Shown: positions 34,707-43,581 of the stretch, piece by piece | Layout: each line of letters starts with the position of its first letter | Position numbering within the stretch: position 1 is the stretch's first letter | Assembly (NCBI GenBank): GCA_026707405.1 | Contig: JAPOWW010000011.1 | Coordinates: 172,065-236,064, forward strand | Source: Chloroflexota bacterium | GTDB lineage: Bacteria > Chloroflexota > UBA11872 > VXNJ01 | Direction of reading: 5' to 3' | Length of the DNA stretch: 64,000 nt | Position numbers and translations under genes: made by a program | Notes under the pieces: generated by a model | Told to the model about the DNA's origin: nothing | What the model saw: only the letters and a program-made list of their open reading frames with translations | Database searches by the model: none

Positions 34707-35639
34707 TTGGCGGTAGCTGAAACTGTTCAAGCGCCACGCGGCCGGCGGCCGCTGAGCAGCGCCAGGTTAAAACGGTATCTGGCGGGCTATTTGTTCATAA
34801 GCCCCGGGATCCTGGGATTCGTGATCTTCACGGCTTATCCGATGCTCTTTTCGGCGGTCGTCTCCTTCACCAAATACAACCTGCTGTCGCCGCCGAGCTT
34901 CATAGGTGCGGCCAACTACGACCGCATGATCAACGACAAGCTGTTTTACACGGCTTTGTACAACACGGCCTACTACACATTCATCGGTGTGCCGCTCCAG
35001 ATTGCGCTCGCGCTACTGTTGGCGCTGGCGCTGAATCAAAAGCTGCGGGGAATAAACATCTTCCGCACGCTGTTCTATCTGCCTACGGTCACGCCCGCGG
35101 TCGCGAGCGTGATTCTTTTCATGTACATGTACAACCCGGACTACGGATTCTTCAATTACGTAATCAACCTCTTCAACGGCCCCAGAATCGACTGGCTGGG
35201 CGATCCGAGCTGGGTCAAGCCGGCCTTCATCATCATGAGCTTCTGGGGAGTCGGCGGACAGATGGTCATCTTCCTCGCGGGGCTTCAGAGCGTGCCGCTC
35301 ACACTCCAGGAAGCCGCGTCGATCGACGGCGCCGGAGTGATTAGGCGGTTCTGGCATGTTACGGTCCCGATGATCACTCCGGTCATCTTCTTTAACCTGG
35401 TTCTCGGGATCATCGGCTCGTTTCAGGTCTTCACCGTCGCGTTTATCGCAACGGGAGGCGGTCCTATCAATTCCACCCTGTTCTATGTCCTGTGGCTCTA
35501 CCAGCACGCATTCGAATTCCTGAGGATGGGGTACGCCTCCACGCTTGGGTGGGTGCTGCTGGCAATCGTGATGTTCTTCACGGCGATCAACTTCCTGGTC
35601 GGCAGGAGCTGGGTGTACTACGAAGGAGCCACCAACTAG
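34707..35639 (+). CDS. Sugar ABC transporter permease, MalF type
   Basis: A 310-residue CUT1-type permease with about six membrane helices. Helix 1 is in LAGYLFISPGILGFVIFTAYP. The EAA loop reads LQEAASIDGAGVIRRFWHVTVP. A TTG start at 34707 is supported by GAGGGA upstream. The MalG-type gene begins three bases after its stop. It belongs to the importer with the binding lipoprotein at 33141. No ATPase gene is adjacent, as in the first importer. Confidence 0.92.
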   Translation: MAVAETVQAPRGRRPLSSARLKRYLAGYLFISPGILGFVIFTAYPMLFSAVVSFTKYNLLSPPSFIGAANYDRMINDKLFYTALYNTAYYTFIGVPLQIALALLLALALNQKLRGINIFRTLFYLPTVTPAVASVILFMYMYNPDYGFFNYVINLFNGPRIDWLGDPSWVKPAFIIMSFWGVGGQMVIFLAGLQSVPLTLQEAASIDGAGVIRRFWHVTVPMITPVIFFNLVLGIIGSFQVFTVAFIATGGGPINSTLFYVLWLYQHAFEFLRMGYASTLGWVLLAIVMFFTAINFLVGRSWVYYEGATN

Positions 35640-35642
35640 CCG

Positions 35643-36575
35643 ATGGGCCTCGCGACCGCGGCCAAGACCGACGCTATCGCTGGATCGTCTCGAAAACACG
35701 AGCGCGGCCACTTCTTGCGGCTTGGTCTCGTTCGACTGACCGACTATGCGATCTTGATATTCATAGGGGGCGTCTCATCGGTCCCGCTGATTTGGATGAC
35801 TTCGACCTCTCTCAAGGAAACAGGGCGGGAGTTTGTGTTCCCGCCGCAGATAATTCCCGATCCGATCGTATGGCTGAACTACCGCGACGTATGGTCGGTC
35901 ACCCACATGCACCAGTTCGGGCTCAATTCGATTCTGGTAGCAGTCTTTGCCACGATCGGTACCGTTCTGACCTGTTCGCTCGTGGCGTTCGGCTTTGCGC
36001 GAATTGACTTTCCGGCGAAGAACTCACTGTTTTTCCTGCTGATTTCCACGCTGATGCTGCCGGGCATCATCACCCTGGTTCCAACGTTCGTGCTCTTCCG
36101 GCTGATGGGTTTGATCAATAATCCGCTGGCCCTGATAGTGCCGTGGTGGTTCGGCGGCGGGGCGTTCGGCGCGGCGTTCTACGTGTTCCTGATGCGGCAG
36201 TTCATGCTGCAGCTGCCCCGCGAGTTGGACGAGGCGGCGCTGGCTGACGGCGCGACGTACTTCCGCATTTACTGGAACATAATCTTGCCGCTTTCGGGTC
36301 CCGCGCTGGCGACCTCGGCCATATTCTCGATCCTGCATCACTGGAACGACTTCCTCGCGCCATTGATCTTCATAAACAGCGAGCGATGGAGAACGATGGC
36401 GCTGGCCCTGCGTTTCTTCCTCGAAGACGAGACCTCGCACGGGGCCGGAGGCGGACGCTGGAACCTGCTCATGGCCTCGGCCGTCCTGATGCTGATTCCT
36501 ATACTGGTTCTGTTCTTCTCGCTGCAAAAGTACTTCATACGCGGAATAGCCTTTACGGGTCTGGCGGGGCGCTAG
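35643..36575 (+). CDS. Carbohydrate ABC transporter permease, MalG type
   Basis: A 310-residue inner-membrane permease. The EAA loop is LDEAALADGATYFRIYWNIILPLSGP and the C-terminus is KYFIRGIAFTGLAGR, both standard for MalG-type proteins. The N-terminal cytoplasmic part reads MGLATAAKTDAIAG. The ATG lies three bases after the MalF-type stop, so the two are coupled. The orphan permease at 37783 is a close paralogue and can be aligned from the first residues, which helped to locate that gene's lost start codon. Confidence 0.93.
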   Translation: MGLATAAKTDAIAGSSRKHERGHFLRLGLVRLTDYAILIFIGGVSSVPLIWMTSTSLKETGREFVFPPQIIPDPIVWLNYRDVWSVTHMHQFGLNSILVAVFATIGTVLTCSLVAFGFARIDFPAKNSLFFLLISTLMLPGIITLVPTFVLFRLMGLINNPLALIVPWWFGGGAFGAAFYVFLMRQFMLQLPRELDEAALADGATYFRIYWNIILPLSGPALATSAIFSILHHWNDFLAPLIFINSERWRTMALALRFFLEDETSHGAGGGRWNLLMASAVLMLIPILVLFFSLQKYFIRGIAFTGLAGR

Positions 36576-36722
36576 CTGCCACGAGACTTGCGCCTTGCCA
36601 GCAACCGGTGTCTTTGTTGCGGGGCGGAGTTGTGACGGTGGATGCGGCGAATTCGCGGAAGTATTGAGATATCATTCGTCGTTGAGAAGGAAGAATCGAT
36701 ACGTATCGAGCGGAGGCTTGAT

Positions 36723-37361
36723 ATGCCGTATGTGAGACCATCGAACAACCGACGCTCCCGCCTTGGAATAGCGCGATTTACGATTCTCGGATTGACCGCT
36801 GTTTTAGTTGGATTAGTGCTCGCGGCCTGTGGAGAGCCTGCCGGGGAAGCCACGTCGTCTGAACGATTGAAGGCCGACGTGGCTTTTGACCGCCGTGGCC
36901 TCGACCGCCGCTGGCAGCCGCCTGCTGAAGATCCCGCGCAATGTGTCGCCGAGTTTGAGAAAGCGGCGCAGATCCCGCTCGAGCAAGGGTCGATAACGCA
37001 CGTCGTTGCGAAAAAAGAGGCCGACACCGAGCGTCGTGCCCAGGTCAGGAAAGAGGCCATTGCACGGGGTGAGGACGTATCCGAGATTGACGAAATGGAA
37101 GGCGCGGAGACTATCGAACTTGACATAAGTCTCTATATTCCCGAGAACCTCGACGATGCGGTAATTGCGTGTCAGACAATCGCCGACTGGACCGCCGCGG
37201 GCGAAACGCATCCCGAGCCTTTGGCCGGGCGTGATCCCGTTGACTTCCTGACCGACCGCTGCAAGTGGTCGTCCAAGTTCGCGCCTGCGCGGCTGGACTC
37301 TACCAAAACAGCCATTTGCCTGGAGCTTCTGGGAGAAGACGCCTACGACGTTGTCGAGTAG
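36723..37361 (+). CDS. Cysteine-containing lipoprotein of unknown function
   Basis: A 212-residue lipoprotein. ATG 36723 is chosen because GGAGG lies six bases upstream; the signal is then RRSRLGIARFTILGLTAVL with lipobox LAAC. The mature part has no family I recognise. It has four further Cys residues (in AQCVAEF, VIACQTIADW, DRCKWSS and AICLELL), spaced so that two disulfides are plausible, and a charged helix with KKEADTERRAQVRKEAI. It follows the importer operon in the same direction after about 150 bases. A periplasmic or cell-surface binding role is possible but not shown. Confidence 0.75.
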   Translation: MPYVRPSNNRRSRLGIARFTILGLTAVLVGLVLAACGEPAGEATSSERLKADVAFDRRGLDRRWQPPAEDPAQCVAEFEKAAQIPLEQGSITHVVAKKEADTERRAQVRKEAIARGEDVSEIDEMEGAETIELDISLYIPENLDDAVIACQTIADWTAAGETHPEPLAGRDPVDFLTDRCKWSSKFAPARLDSTKTAICLELLGEDAYDVVE

Positions 37362-37782
37362 GTCATTTGCCAGAGCGGCGGCGTCCGGCCCGCCGTTCGA
37401 TCGAGCGCGGTGCGGCTCTATTGAAGCCTTAGGGCCTGCACTGGTGTGTGATAGCCGAATCTGACCGCTCCTAAGGTGATTGTCCAAAAGCGGATCGGCG
37501 AGTCATTCGGCTAGCGATGGGCTTGAGTGGCCTTCTCGCGAAACCGGGAGTTTACCCCGTACCTCCAAGGTCAAATCGCGCGCGTTTCTTCGAAGATTCA
37601 CAGAGTAACTTACAGGGAATGAGTTCTTTTTCAATCATGGGGTGGTCCCACGAAGTACGTTCCCGCGAGATTCGGGGGAGAGTCAGTCACCTGCCCTATA
37701 GCTTTGGAAGCGGGGTCTGGATGTCAGGCAACTGAGCCTCGCACGGCGGCGGATCAGTCCAGTCGGATAATGGCCGCCGTCT
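37362..37782. other. Intergenic region between lipoprotein and orphan permease genes
   Basis: About 420 bases between two genes that face each other. A 72-residue frame lies inside (37517-37735) but has no ribosome-binding site or recognisable similarity. I see no strong terminator hairpin or repeat. Confidence 0.45.
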
Positions 37783-38646
37783 CTATCTGCCCGCGAGTCC
37801 CGTGAGCGCGATACCGCGGACGAAATACTTCTGGGCGGAGAAGAACAGGATGAGAATTGGGATCAGCATTATTACCCCGGACGCCATCAGCATGTTCCAG
37901 CGGTCTTCGCCCGGACTTTGCTGGGCCTCGTCATAGAGGAAGTAGCGAAGGTGCAACGCCAGCGTGCGCCAGCGGTCGCTTGCCAGAAATATCAGAGGAT
38001 GCAGGAAGTCGTTCCAGTGATGCACTACTGAGAAGATGGCCGACGTAGCCACCACGGGCCCCGAAAGCGGCAAGAGGATGTTCCAATAGATGCGGAAGTA
38101 CGACGCGCCGTCGGCGAGCGCCGCCTCGTCCAGCTCGCGCGGCAGCTGCAACATGAACTGCCGCATCAGGAACACGTAGAACGCCGCGCCGAACGCCCCG
38201 CCTCCGAACCAGAAGGGGACTATGAGCGGAAACGGCGTGTCGTTCCAGTTGAGCACTCTGAACAGCACGAACGTGGGCACGAGCGTAATTATGCTCGGTA
38301 GCATCAAGGTGGATATCAGCATGAAGAAGAGAAACGTCTTGCCAGGGAAATCGATCCTGGCGAAGCCGAACGCCACGAGCGAGCAGGTTAGGACGGTACC
38401 GATGGTGGCGAGGATCGCCACCATGATGCTGTTGATTCCGTACAAATGCAGGTCGGTGACTTCCCAGAGATCGATGTAGTTTCGCCAGATGATCGGGATT
38501 GGGATCCACTCCGGGGGAACCAGGAACTCCTTGCCCGACTCCTTCACCGATGTCGACACCATCCAGAACAGCGGGATCGAAGTCAGCGCCGCTATCGCCA
38601 GGAGCATCAGATAGCGGATCCCTGTTATCGCCGCAAGCCGGACCAA
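37783..38646 (-). CDS. Orphan MalG-type ABC permease with altered start
   Basis: From the first usual start codon, TTG 38646, the protein has 287 residues, six helices, the EAA loop LDEAALADGASYFRIYWNILLP and the C-terminus KYFVRGIALTGLAGR. The frame stays open to 38739, and its extra residues (TSLATEAQSDPIEAS) align with the N-terminus of the paralogue at 35643 (MGLATAAKTDAIAGS). Where that gene has ATG, this one has ACG at 38718-38716, seven bases after GGGAG. So either ACG is used as start, giving 311 residues, or translation starts later, or the gene is decaying. No MalF-type or binding-protein gene accompanies it. Confidence 0.8.
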   Translation of the reverse strand: MVRLAAITGIRYLMLLAIAALTSIPLFWMVSTSVKESGKEFLVPPEWIPIPIIWRNYIDLWEVTDLHLYGINSIMVAILATIGTVLTCSLVAFGFARIDFPGKTFLFFMLISTLMLPSIITLVPTFVLFRVLNWNDTPFPLIVPFWFGGGAFGAAFYVFLMRQFMLQLPRELDEAALADGASYFRIYWNILLPLSGPVVATSAIFSVVHHWNDFLHPLIFLASDRWRTLALHLRYFLYDEAQQSPGEDRWNMLMASGVIMLIPILILFFSAQKYFVRGIALTGLAGR

Positions 38647-38878
38647 GAACGCCCGGCTGTGCTTGAGCGTGACCGACGCCTCGATAGGATCGCTTTGCGC
38701 TTCGGTGGCTAGACTCGTCTTACTACTCCCTCGACTCTGCTACGACTTGTCCGAGTATCAACCACGACACCCGGGCGACTTCATCACGGACTGCGGCTTG
38801 CTTATGCCTTGTCGCGGACCGAGCACGCATATTGTAGCCAAATCGCCTTGACGACTGGTATTGACAACGAAGCCGACG

Positions 38879-40405
38879 CTATTCGTCGCCGAACTCGAAA
38901 CCGTAGACGTCGGCTTGGCGCAGATGGATGCGCAGTTTCACGGGCCCCGCGATTTCGTTGACTGCACGGTCTCCCGACCATCTAACGCGATGCCGGACGG
39001 CGTCGCCTGTGAAAGCGTGGCAGTCGTCCACCGAGAATCCTTCCCAGACGTTGTTCCAGGTGTCCATGACTTCGACCTTGATATAACCGTCAGGGAGACA
39101 TTTGCCGTTAATGAACAGATCCTCTCCCGTCGAGAATATCGGCTTGGTTTCCACCCATCCGTCGCGAATCGTCGCGCCGAACGAGACCCACCCGTCGCGG
39201 CGCAGGGTGGCAAGGCCGAGGAAGTGCCCGTTTTGGAACATTGACGGATCGTGCGCTTCGGGGACGTCCAATCCCTCGTCGCCGCCGAGGATCCACCAGT
39301 CGTGGTGGACATTCATGCCACCGTAGAAAATCCAGTCTTCGTCGCCGATGTGAATCGGGCGTGAGGTGGTCTCGACCCCGAACTCGTCGTAGCTGCCGGC
39401 GCCGCCTCGCGAAATCAGCGGGCGGTGCTCCAACAACCTGCTCCAGTTGATCCCGTCTCGGCTGTGATGCAGGTACATGTCCATGGTGTTTTCGACCTGG
39501 TGGAGCACGTTCAGAATCCCAAGATGGAGATCGCCCGCTCGCCAGCGAACGAAGCCGTAGTAGCCGTCGTCGACGTTGGCTTCGTCTCCGGGGTCCCAAA
39601 GAAGCTCGCCTTTCGACCAGTTGAACAGGTCGGGGCTTTCGAGCCGGTATATGCGCCGGCGGACTCCCCATATTCCCTCCGGCTTGCTGGGCCATACGGG
39701 GCAAAACCAGCTATCCATATCGGGGTGTTTGCTGCCGCCGGACGCGCCGCCGTAACGCCCCCACAGCACGTATTTGTTGTCGATTGGGTCGTAAGAGAGG
39801 ATCTCCACGTCAGCCATCCACTCGGGGATGATTGGATTTCCCTCGTAAGGGGTCCAATCGATGCCGTTGGGTGAAAATGACAAGCACAGTCCATGCCTCT
39901 GGCCGTTCGTAATCTGAAGGTGCACCATCTTGAACCGGCGGGACGGGTCTGTCTCGACCGGATCGAGGATCATGTTGGGGCAGATAGTGGACTTACCCGT
40001 GTGGTCGGGCGAGACGATGATTGTGTTGGTGTCTTGGCCGTCCACGGAGTGCTTACCGAGAGCAGGTTTTTCCCAATTGATGCCGTCCTCGGACTGGGCG
40101 TAGTAGATACGGCTTCGTTCGTATGGGACCCCGGGCACTGTGAAATAGTCGTGGAAGTCCTGGACCCAGCACTTGAACAGACCGTCGGACGGATCGTGGA
40201 TAACGCTGAAGTTCGAAGTTCGAAAGTAGGTCACGACCTCCCAGGGGCGGTCGTTTTTGTAAACGGGACTCGCCGGGTGCTTTTTTGGCGTGTGCTGCCT
40301 TCGGGTGACATTCTTGACTACGGCAACTATGTCGTTGTCGATGAAAAGCTGCCTCGTCTTGCCGATGTCCTTGTAGACCTTGTCTCGTGAGTATGCGACG
40401 AACAT
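38879..40405 (-). CDS. Five-bladed beta-propeller glycosidase-like protein
   Basis: A 508-residue protein. The repeated blade pattern includes YYAQSEDGINWEKP, LSFSPNGIDWTPYEGNP, VLWGRYGGASGGSK and YLHHSRDGINWSRLLEHRP. Such D-G-x-x-W blades are typical of GH32/GH43/GH130-like propellers. Candidate acids include Asp in FSVIHDPSDGLFKCW and Glu in VEILSYDP. ATG 40405 (MFVAYSRDK) follows GGGAG by five bases. No export signal is seen. The family subgroup and the substrate are not certain; related proteins are often annotated only as hypothetical. It is close to ABC import genes, consistent with cytoplasmic oligosaccharide breakdown. Confidence 0.72.
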   Translation of the reverse strand: MFVAYSRDKVYKDIGKTRQLFIDNDIVAVVKNVTRRQHTPKKHPASPVYKNDRPWEVVTYFRTSNFSVIHDPSDGLFKCWVQDFHDYFTVPGVPYERSRIYYAQSEDGINWEKPALGKHSVDGQDTNTIIVSPDHTGKSTICPNMILDPVETDPSRRFKMVHLQITNGQRHGLCLSFSPNGIDWTPYEGNPIIPEWMADVEILSYDPIDNKYVLWGRYGGASGGSKHPDMDSWFCPVWPSKPEGIWGVRRRIYRLESPDLFNWSKGELLWDPGDEANVDDGYYGFVRWRAGDLHLGILNVLHQVENTMDMYLHHSRDGINWSRLLEHRPLISRGGAGSYDEFGVETTSRPIHIGDEDWIFYGGMNVHHDWWILGGDEGLDVPEAHDPSMFQNGHFLGLATLRRDGWVSFGATIRDGWVETKPIFSTGEDLFINGKCLPDGYIKVEVMDTWNNVWEGFSVDDCHAFTGDAVRHRVRWSGDRAVNEIAGPVKLRIHLRQADVYGFEFGDE

Positions 40406-40685
40406 GTTCGCTCCCGTGTCCCCGTTGTGCCCGACGCATAGCATACGGCGCAGGCGTTTCCAATGTGATGTTGCACGTCGGTAAACAACGACCGGGAGAA
40501 TTCGGTTCAGATAGTATCTAGACGATTCGGCGACCCACCCCCGGTTGCTGTTGCATTGATGCTTAACGGGCGCCGATGGGACTGCCGGACGCGATCAGCG
40601 CTTTGGCGTCGGCTTCGCGGGCACTTGCGATAGGGCTTGCATCACGAACATCAAGTCGAAAACCGTATTCCTGGCCTCCGCGGCG

Positions 40686-42317
40686 GTGGCGCTGGTCGTC
40701 TTGATTCCGGTCGTCGCCGTGATAGGACTCGGCGCGTACGGGGAGTCGCTCGGCGGCAGCGCCAGTTCGGTCGGAGAATCCGGCTCTGAGCTGAGAGTGT
40801 CCCCCGGGAGAGGAATACCCGGAGAACCGGTGCGGCTTGAAGGCGAGAGATGGCCGCCGCGCTCGCGGGTCGATTTGTTCATCAATCGGATGGACGCCGC
40901 CGAGCGCTCGACGCGCTTGTCGATAGCCAAGGCGATAACGTCACGCAGCGGCACGTTCATTGTGGATGCCGTGGTTCCCGCCGCACTGATCGGCCCTCAG
41001 ACAGAGTCCGTGCGGTTCGAGGCGGAGGCTGTCAGATCGAGGGCAGAGGTTCTAGCCGCTTCGTCCGTCATGTTCGAGATCGAACCGTATGAGAATGAGC
41101 TGAACGTCGAGGTGTTCGACACCCGGTCCGGCGATCTACTGCCGGACGTGAAGGTGCAGCTTTTGGACTTTCGGGGAAGTGTAGCCAGCGAGGGGATGAC
41201 CGGAACTGACGGCTCAGTCCGGTTTACCAACGTCAATCCCGGTGAGATGGCCGTCCATGCGAGGAAACTCGATTACCTGAGGGCCAACCTCGATTTGCGG
41301 ATACCGGTGTCGGGGGCGACGACGGCCAGATTGGGACTGACCGGCGATCCGCAACGTCGGCTTTTCGTGCCGTTCACCGAGTCGGGGGGAACCGGCACGC
41401 TCAGGATCGCCGGCGTCGACAGGGCCTCCGGGATGCGGTCGGATCTGGCGGTGGACCTTCCCAGGACAGCTTCGGGAGACGTTCCCGCAGGCTTCTTCAT
41501 GAACTTCTTCTTCCTCGTTCCCGAGGATTCACGGCCCTCAAACGGAGCCGATCGCAGCTCGGCGGAGCAGTTCGACACTGCGCTGACCTTCTTCCGCAAC
41601 GTCGGGATCGGCTTTTCGCGGAGGAATTTCAGGTATCCCCCGTATGCCTGGTATTCGGGTCGGTCGAGCACCGGCGAAGTCCTGTTAATGGTCGAGTCGC
41701 CTGGAAAGGTGGCGCTGTTCGATCTGATCGCGGTTGACGAAGACACTCGGAAATTCAGGGTCTTGACCCGCTATCTGAGCCTCTACGACGTACCTCCGTT
41801 GGTCTCTCCCGCCGGGGCCCAGTATTTCTACGTCGACCGTTACAAACGCAAGGTGGAGGTCGTCGATATTCGCACGGGTGAAGTCGCGACGATTGTGTCC
41901 GGCCTGCCGAAGGACGTCTTTCGCGTCGCGGCCGATCCGTCCGGCCAGATCGTGTACGTCGTCACTCTCACCGGCGGCATCTACCGTGTCGATCTTGTCG
42001 AAGAGCATGTCGTCGGACCGATCGCGGAGGCTCCCGGCGCAACGTGGCTGGCAGTCAGCGGCGACGGAGCAAGTCTCTACGTCGTTGGGGTCGGCCTGAA
42101 TGTGTTGACGGTCGTTGGTCTGGATGATCCTTATCCGGTCCGGTTAGCGCCGCTCGACCAGTCGGCAGAATGGGTTTGGGCGGATCCACAAGGCCCGTAC
42201 ATATACGCGGGCTGGAGCATCCGGCCGGTCGTTACGTTAATAGACAGCGAGACGCTGGAGGTCGCGGGGCTTCTCGACTTTAGGGCCGACTTCGATGAGC
42301 AAGCGTCAGGCGGTTGA
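40686..42317 (+). CDS. Secreted Ig-like / beta-propeller protein with unclear start
   Basis: The first standard start is GTG 40686, giving 543 residues. The frame is open further upstream, and its signal-like segment (KSKTVFLASAAVALVVLIP) straddles this GTG, so the true start probably lies upstream. No ATG, GTG or TTG exists there, but an ATC at about 40641 has AGGG five bases before it. Domains: a membrane or signal segment, an Ig-like repeat (LRVSPGRGIPGEPVRLEGERW), a carboxypeptidase-regulatory-like repeat (LLPDVKVQLLDFRGSVASEG), then a propeller with YVTN-like blades (YFYVDRYKRKVEVVDIRTGE, VYVVTLTGGIYRVDLVEEH). It is probably extracytoplasmic or anchored. The function is unknown. Confidence 0.72.
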   Translation: MALVVLIPVVAVIGLGAYGESLGGSASSVGESGSELRVSPGRGIPGEPVRLEGERWPPRSRVDLFINRMDAAERSTRLSIAKAITSRSGTFIVDAVVPAALIGPQTESVRFEAEAVRSRAEVLAASSVMFEIEPYENELNVEVFDTRSGDLLPDVKVQLLDFRGSVASEGMTGTDGSVRFTNVNPGEMAVHARKLDYLRANLDLRIPVSGATTARLGLTGDPQRRLFVPFTESGGTGTLRIAGVDRASGMRSDLAVDLPRTASGDVPAGFFMNFFFLVPEDSRPSNGADRSSAEQFDTALTFFRNVGIGFSRRNFRYPPYAWYSGRSSTGEVLLMVESPGKVALFDLIAVDEDTRKFRVLTRYLSLYDVPPLVSPAGAQYFYVDRYKRKVEVVDIRTGEVATIVSGLPKDVFRVAADPSGQIVYVVTLTGGIYRVDLVEEHVVGPIAEAPGATWLAVSGDGASLYVVGVGLNVLTVVGLDDPYPVRLAPLDQSAEWVWADPQGPYIYAGWSIRPVVTLIDSETLEVAGLLDFRADFDEQASGG

Positions 42318-42511
42318 CTATCAGCCGTAGCCGCCCTCCATCCGGGCCGGGGAGTTTCCCTCGACTTGCCTGACGATCTACGCTTTGGGAGCGTAGCAGT
42401 CGGGAGATTGTTATCGACGAATTCGCGAGAGAGCTTGTGCGGCCCGTTCAGTCAACACGCACGCGCCGTCGAGCCTGGATGCCGCACGCGAACAGCTAAG
42501 GAGATGCCAGG

Positions 42512-43468
42512 ATGAAGATTGTCGTGGGAACCCCGTTTCTCGGCGAGACGCTGGAAATGTGCTTGAAGTCTGACTTTCCGGGCGTCGACTTTGCCGTGGC
42601 GTACGACCGGGTCGATCAGCGGCGGGAAATCGTCGACGCCGACGGCTTTTTGGGATGGCCGGATAGAGAGACGTTCCTGGCCGCCAACAGGTTGCGCTGG
42701 ATTCATATTCCGGGCATGGGATTGGACAGGCTCGAAGACGTGCCGGAAATCGCCGCTTCAAACGTCGTCATCACGAACTCGCCCGGACCGCACGCCGGGC
42801 CGATGGCGGACCATGCGATAGGGATGATCCTGGCGCTTGCACACCGCGTGAGAGACCTGATCGACGATCAGCGAGCAAAAGTGTGGAAGACCGACAAGTA
42901 CGCCGGGCGGATGGTCGACTTGAACGGCGCCACGTTGGGGCTGTTCGGGCTTGGCGGTATAGGAAGGGCCGTCGCCCAGCGGGCGCTCGCCTTCGGAATG
43001 GAGGTCTACGCCGTCGATCCAAGCCCGGCAGAGGTGCCGGCGGGAGTCCGCGCTGTTTGGGGCATGGACCGCCTGGACGAACTGCTTGCAATGTCCGACT
43101 GGTTTGTCGTGACCGCCCCCAAACTGCCGGAGCTGAACCGGATAATTGATCAGCGGCGTTTGGGCCTGATGAAGCCGGGCGCGAACGTGATAGCCATATC
43201 ACGCGGAGGCATTGTCGACGAGGAAGCGTTGGCCGCCGCGCTAGAGTCCGGTCGTCTGGCAGGGGCGGCGCTGGATGTAACAGAGGTGGAGCCCTTGCCC
43301 ACCGACAGCCCCTTATGGGACTTGGAGAACCTGATCCTCTCACCGCACGCTTCCGCCCTGACGCCCGCCATGTACGAAGGACGCCGCCAGATTTTTCGAG
43401 AGAACCTGCGGCGGTTCATAGAAGACAAGCCGCTGGCCTTCGTATGCCGTCTGGGAGAAGCGTCGTAA
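42512..43468 (+). CDS. D-2-hydroxyacid dehydrogenase (NAD-dependent)
   Basis: A 318-residue dehydrogenase. The NAD loop is LGLFGLGGIGRAVAQ (GLGGIG at about 146-151). The catalytic Arg is in NVIAISRGGIVDEEAL, the Glu in VTEVEPLPTDSPLW and the His in LILSPHASALTP, so the triad is complete. It reduces 2-keto acids or oxidises D-2-hydroxyacids. The ATG follows AAGGAG. The Gfo/Idh/MocA gene downstream in the same direction (113 bases) suggests a shared sugar-acid pathway. The exact substrate, such as glycerate, glyoxylate or a hexonate derivative, cannot be read. Confidence 0.9.
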   Translation: MKIVVGTPFLGETLEMCLKSDFPGVDFAVAYDRVDQRREIVDADGFLGWPDRETFLAANRLRWIHIPGMGLDRLEDVPEIAASNVVITNSPGPHAGPMADHAIGMILALAHRVRDLIDDQRAKVWKTDKYAGRMVDLNGATLGLFGLGGIGRAVAQRALAFGMEVYAVDPSPAEVPAGVRAVWGMDRLDELLAMSDWFVVTAPKLPELNRIIDQRRLGLMKPGANVIAISRGGIVDEEALAAALESGRLAGAALDVTEVEPLPTDSPLWDLENLILSPHASALTPAMYEGRRQIFRENLRRFIEDKPLAFVCRLGEAS

Positions 43469-43581
43469 CTTCGGCGCACATCGATTGGGACTCGTCTGAC
43501 CGTGCAACGGAAAGACGTCATTTCCGATAATCTTCGCGAGTCGGTGAGCCTGCCTGTCCGAACGATCTGAAGGAGAACAAA

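Noticed and set aside
37517..37735. 72-residue frame in the gap after the lipoprotein gene
   Set aside because: No ribosome-binding site, no recognisable motif; likely chance.
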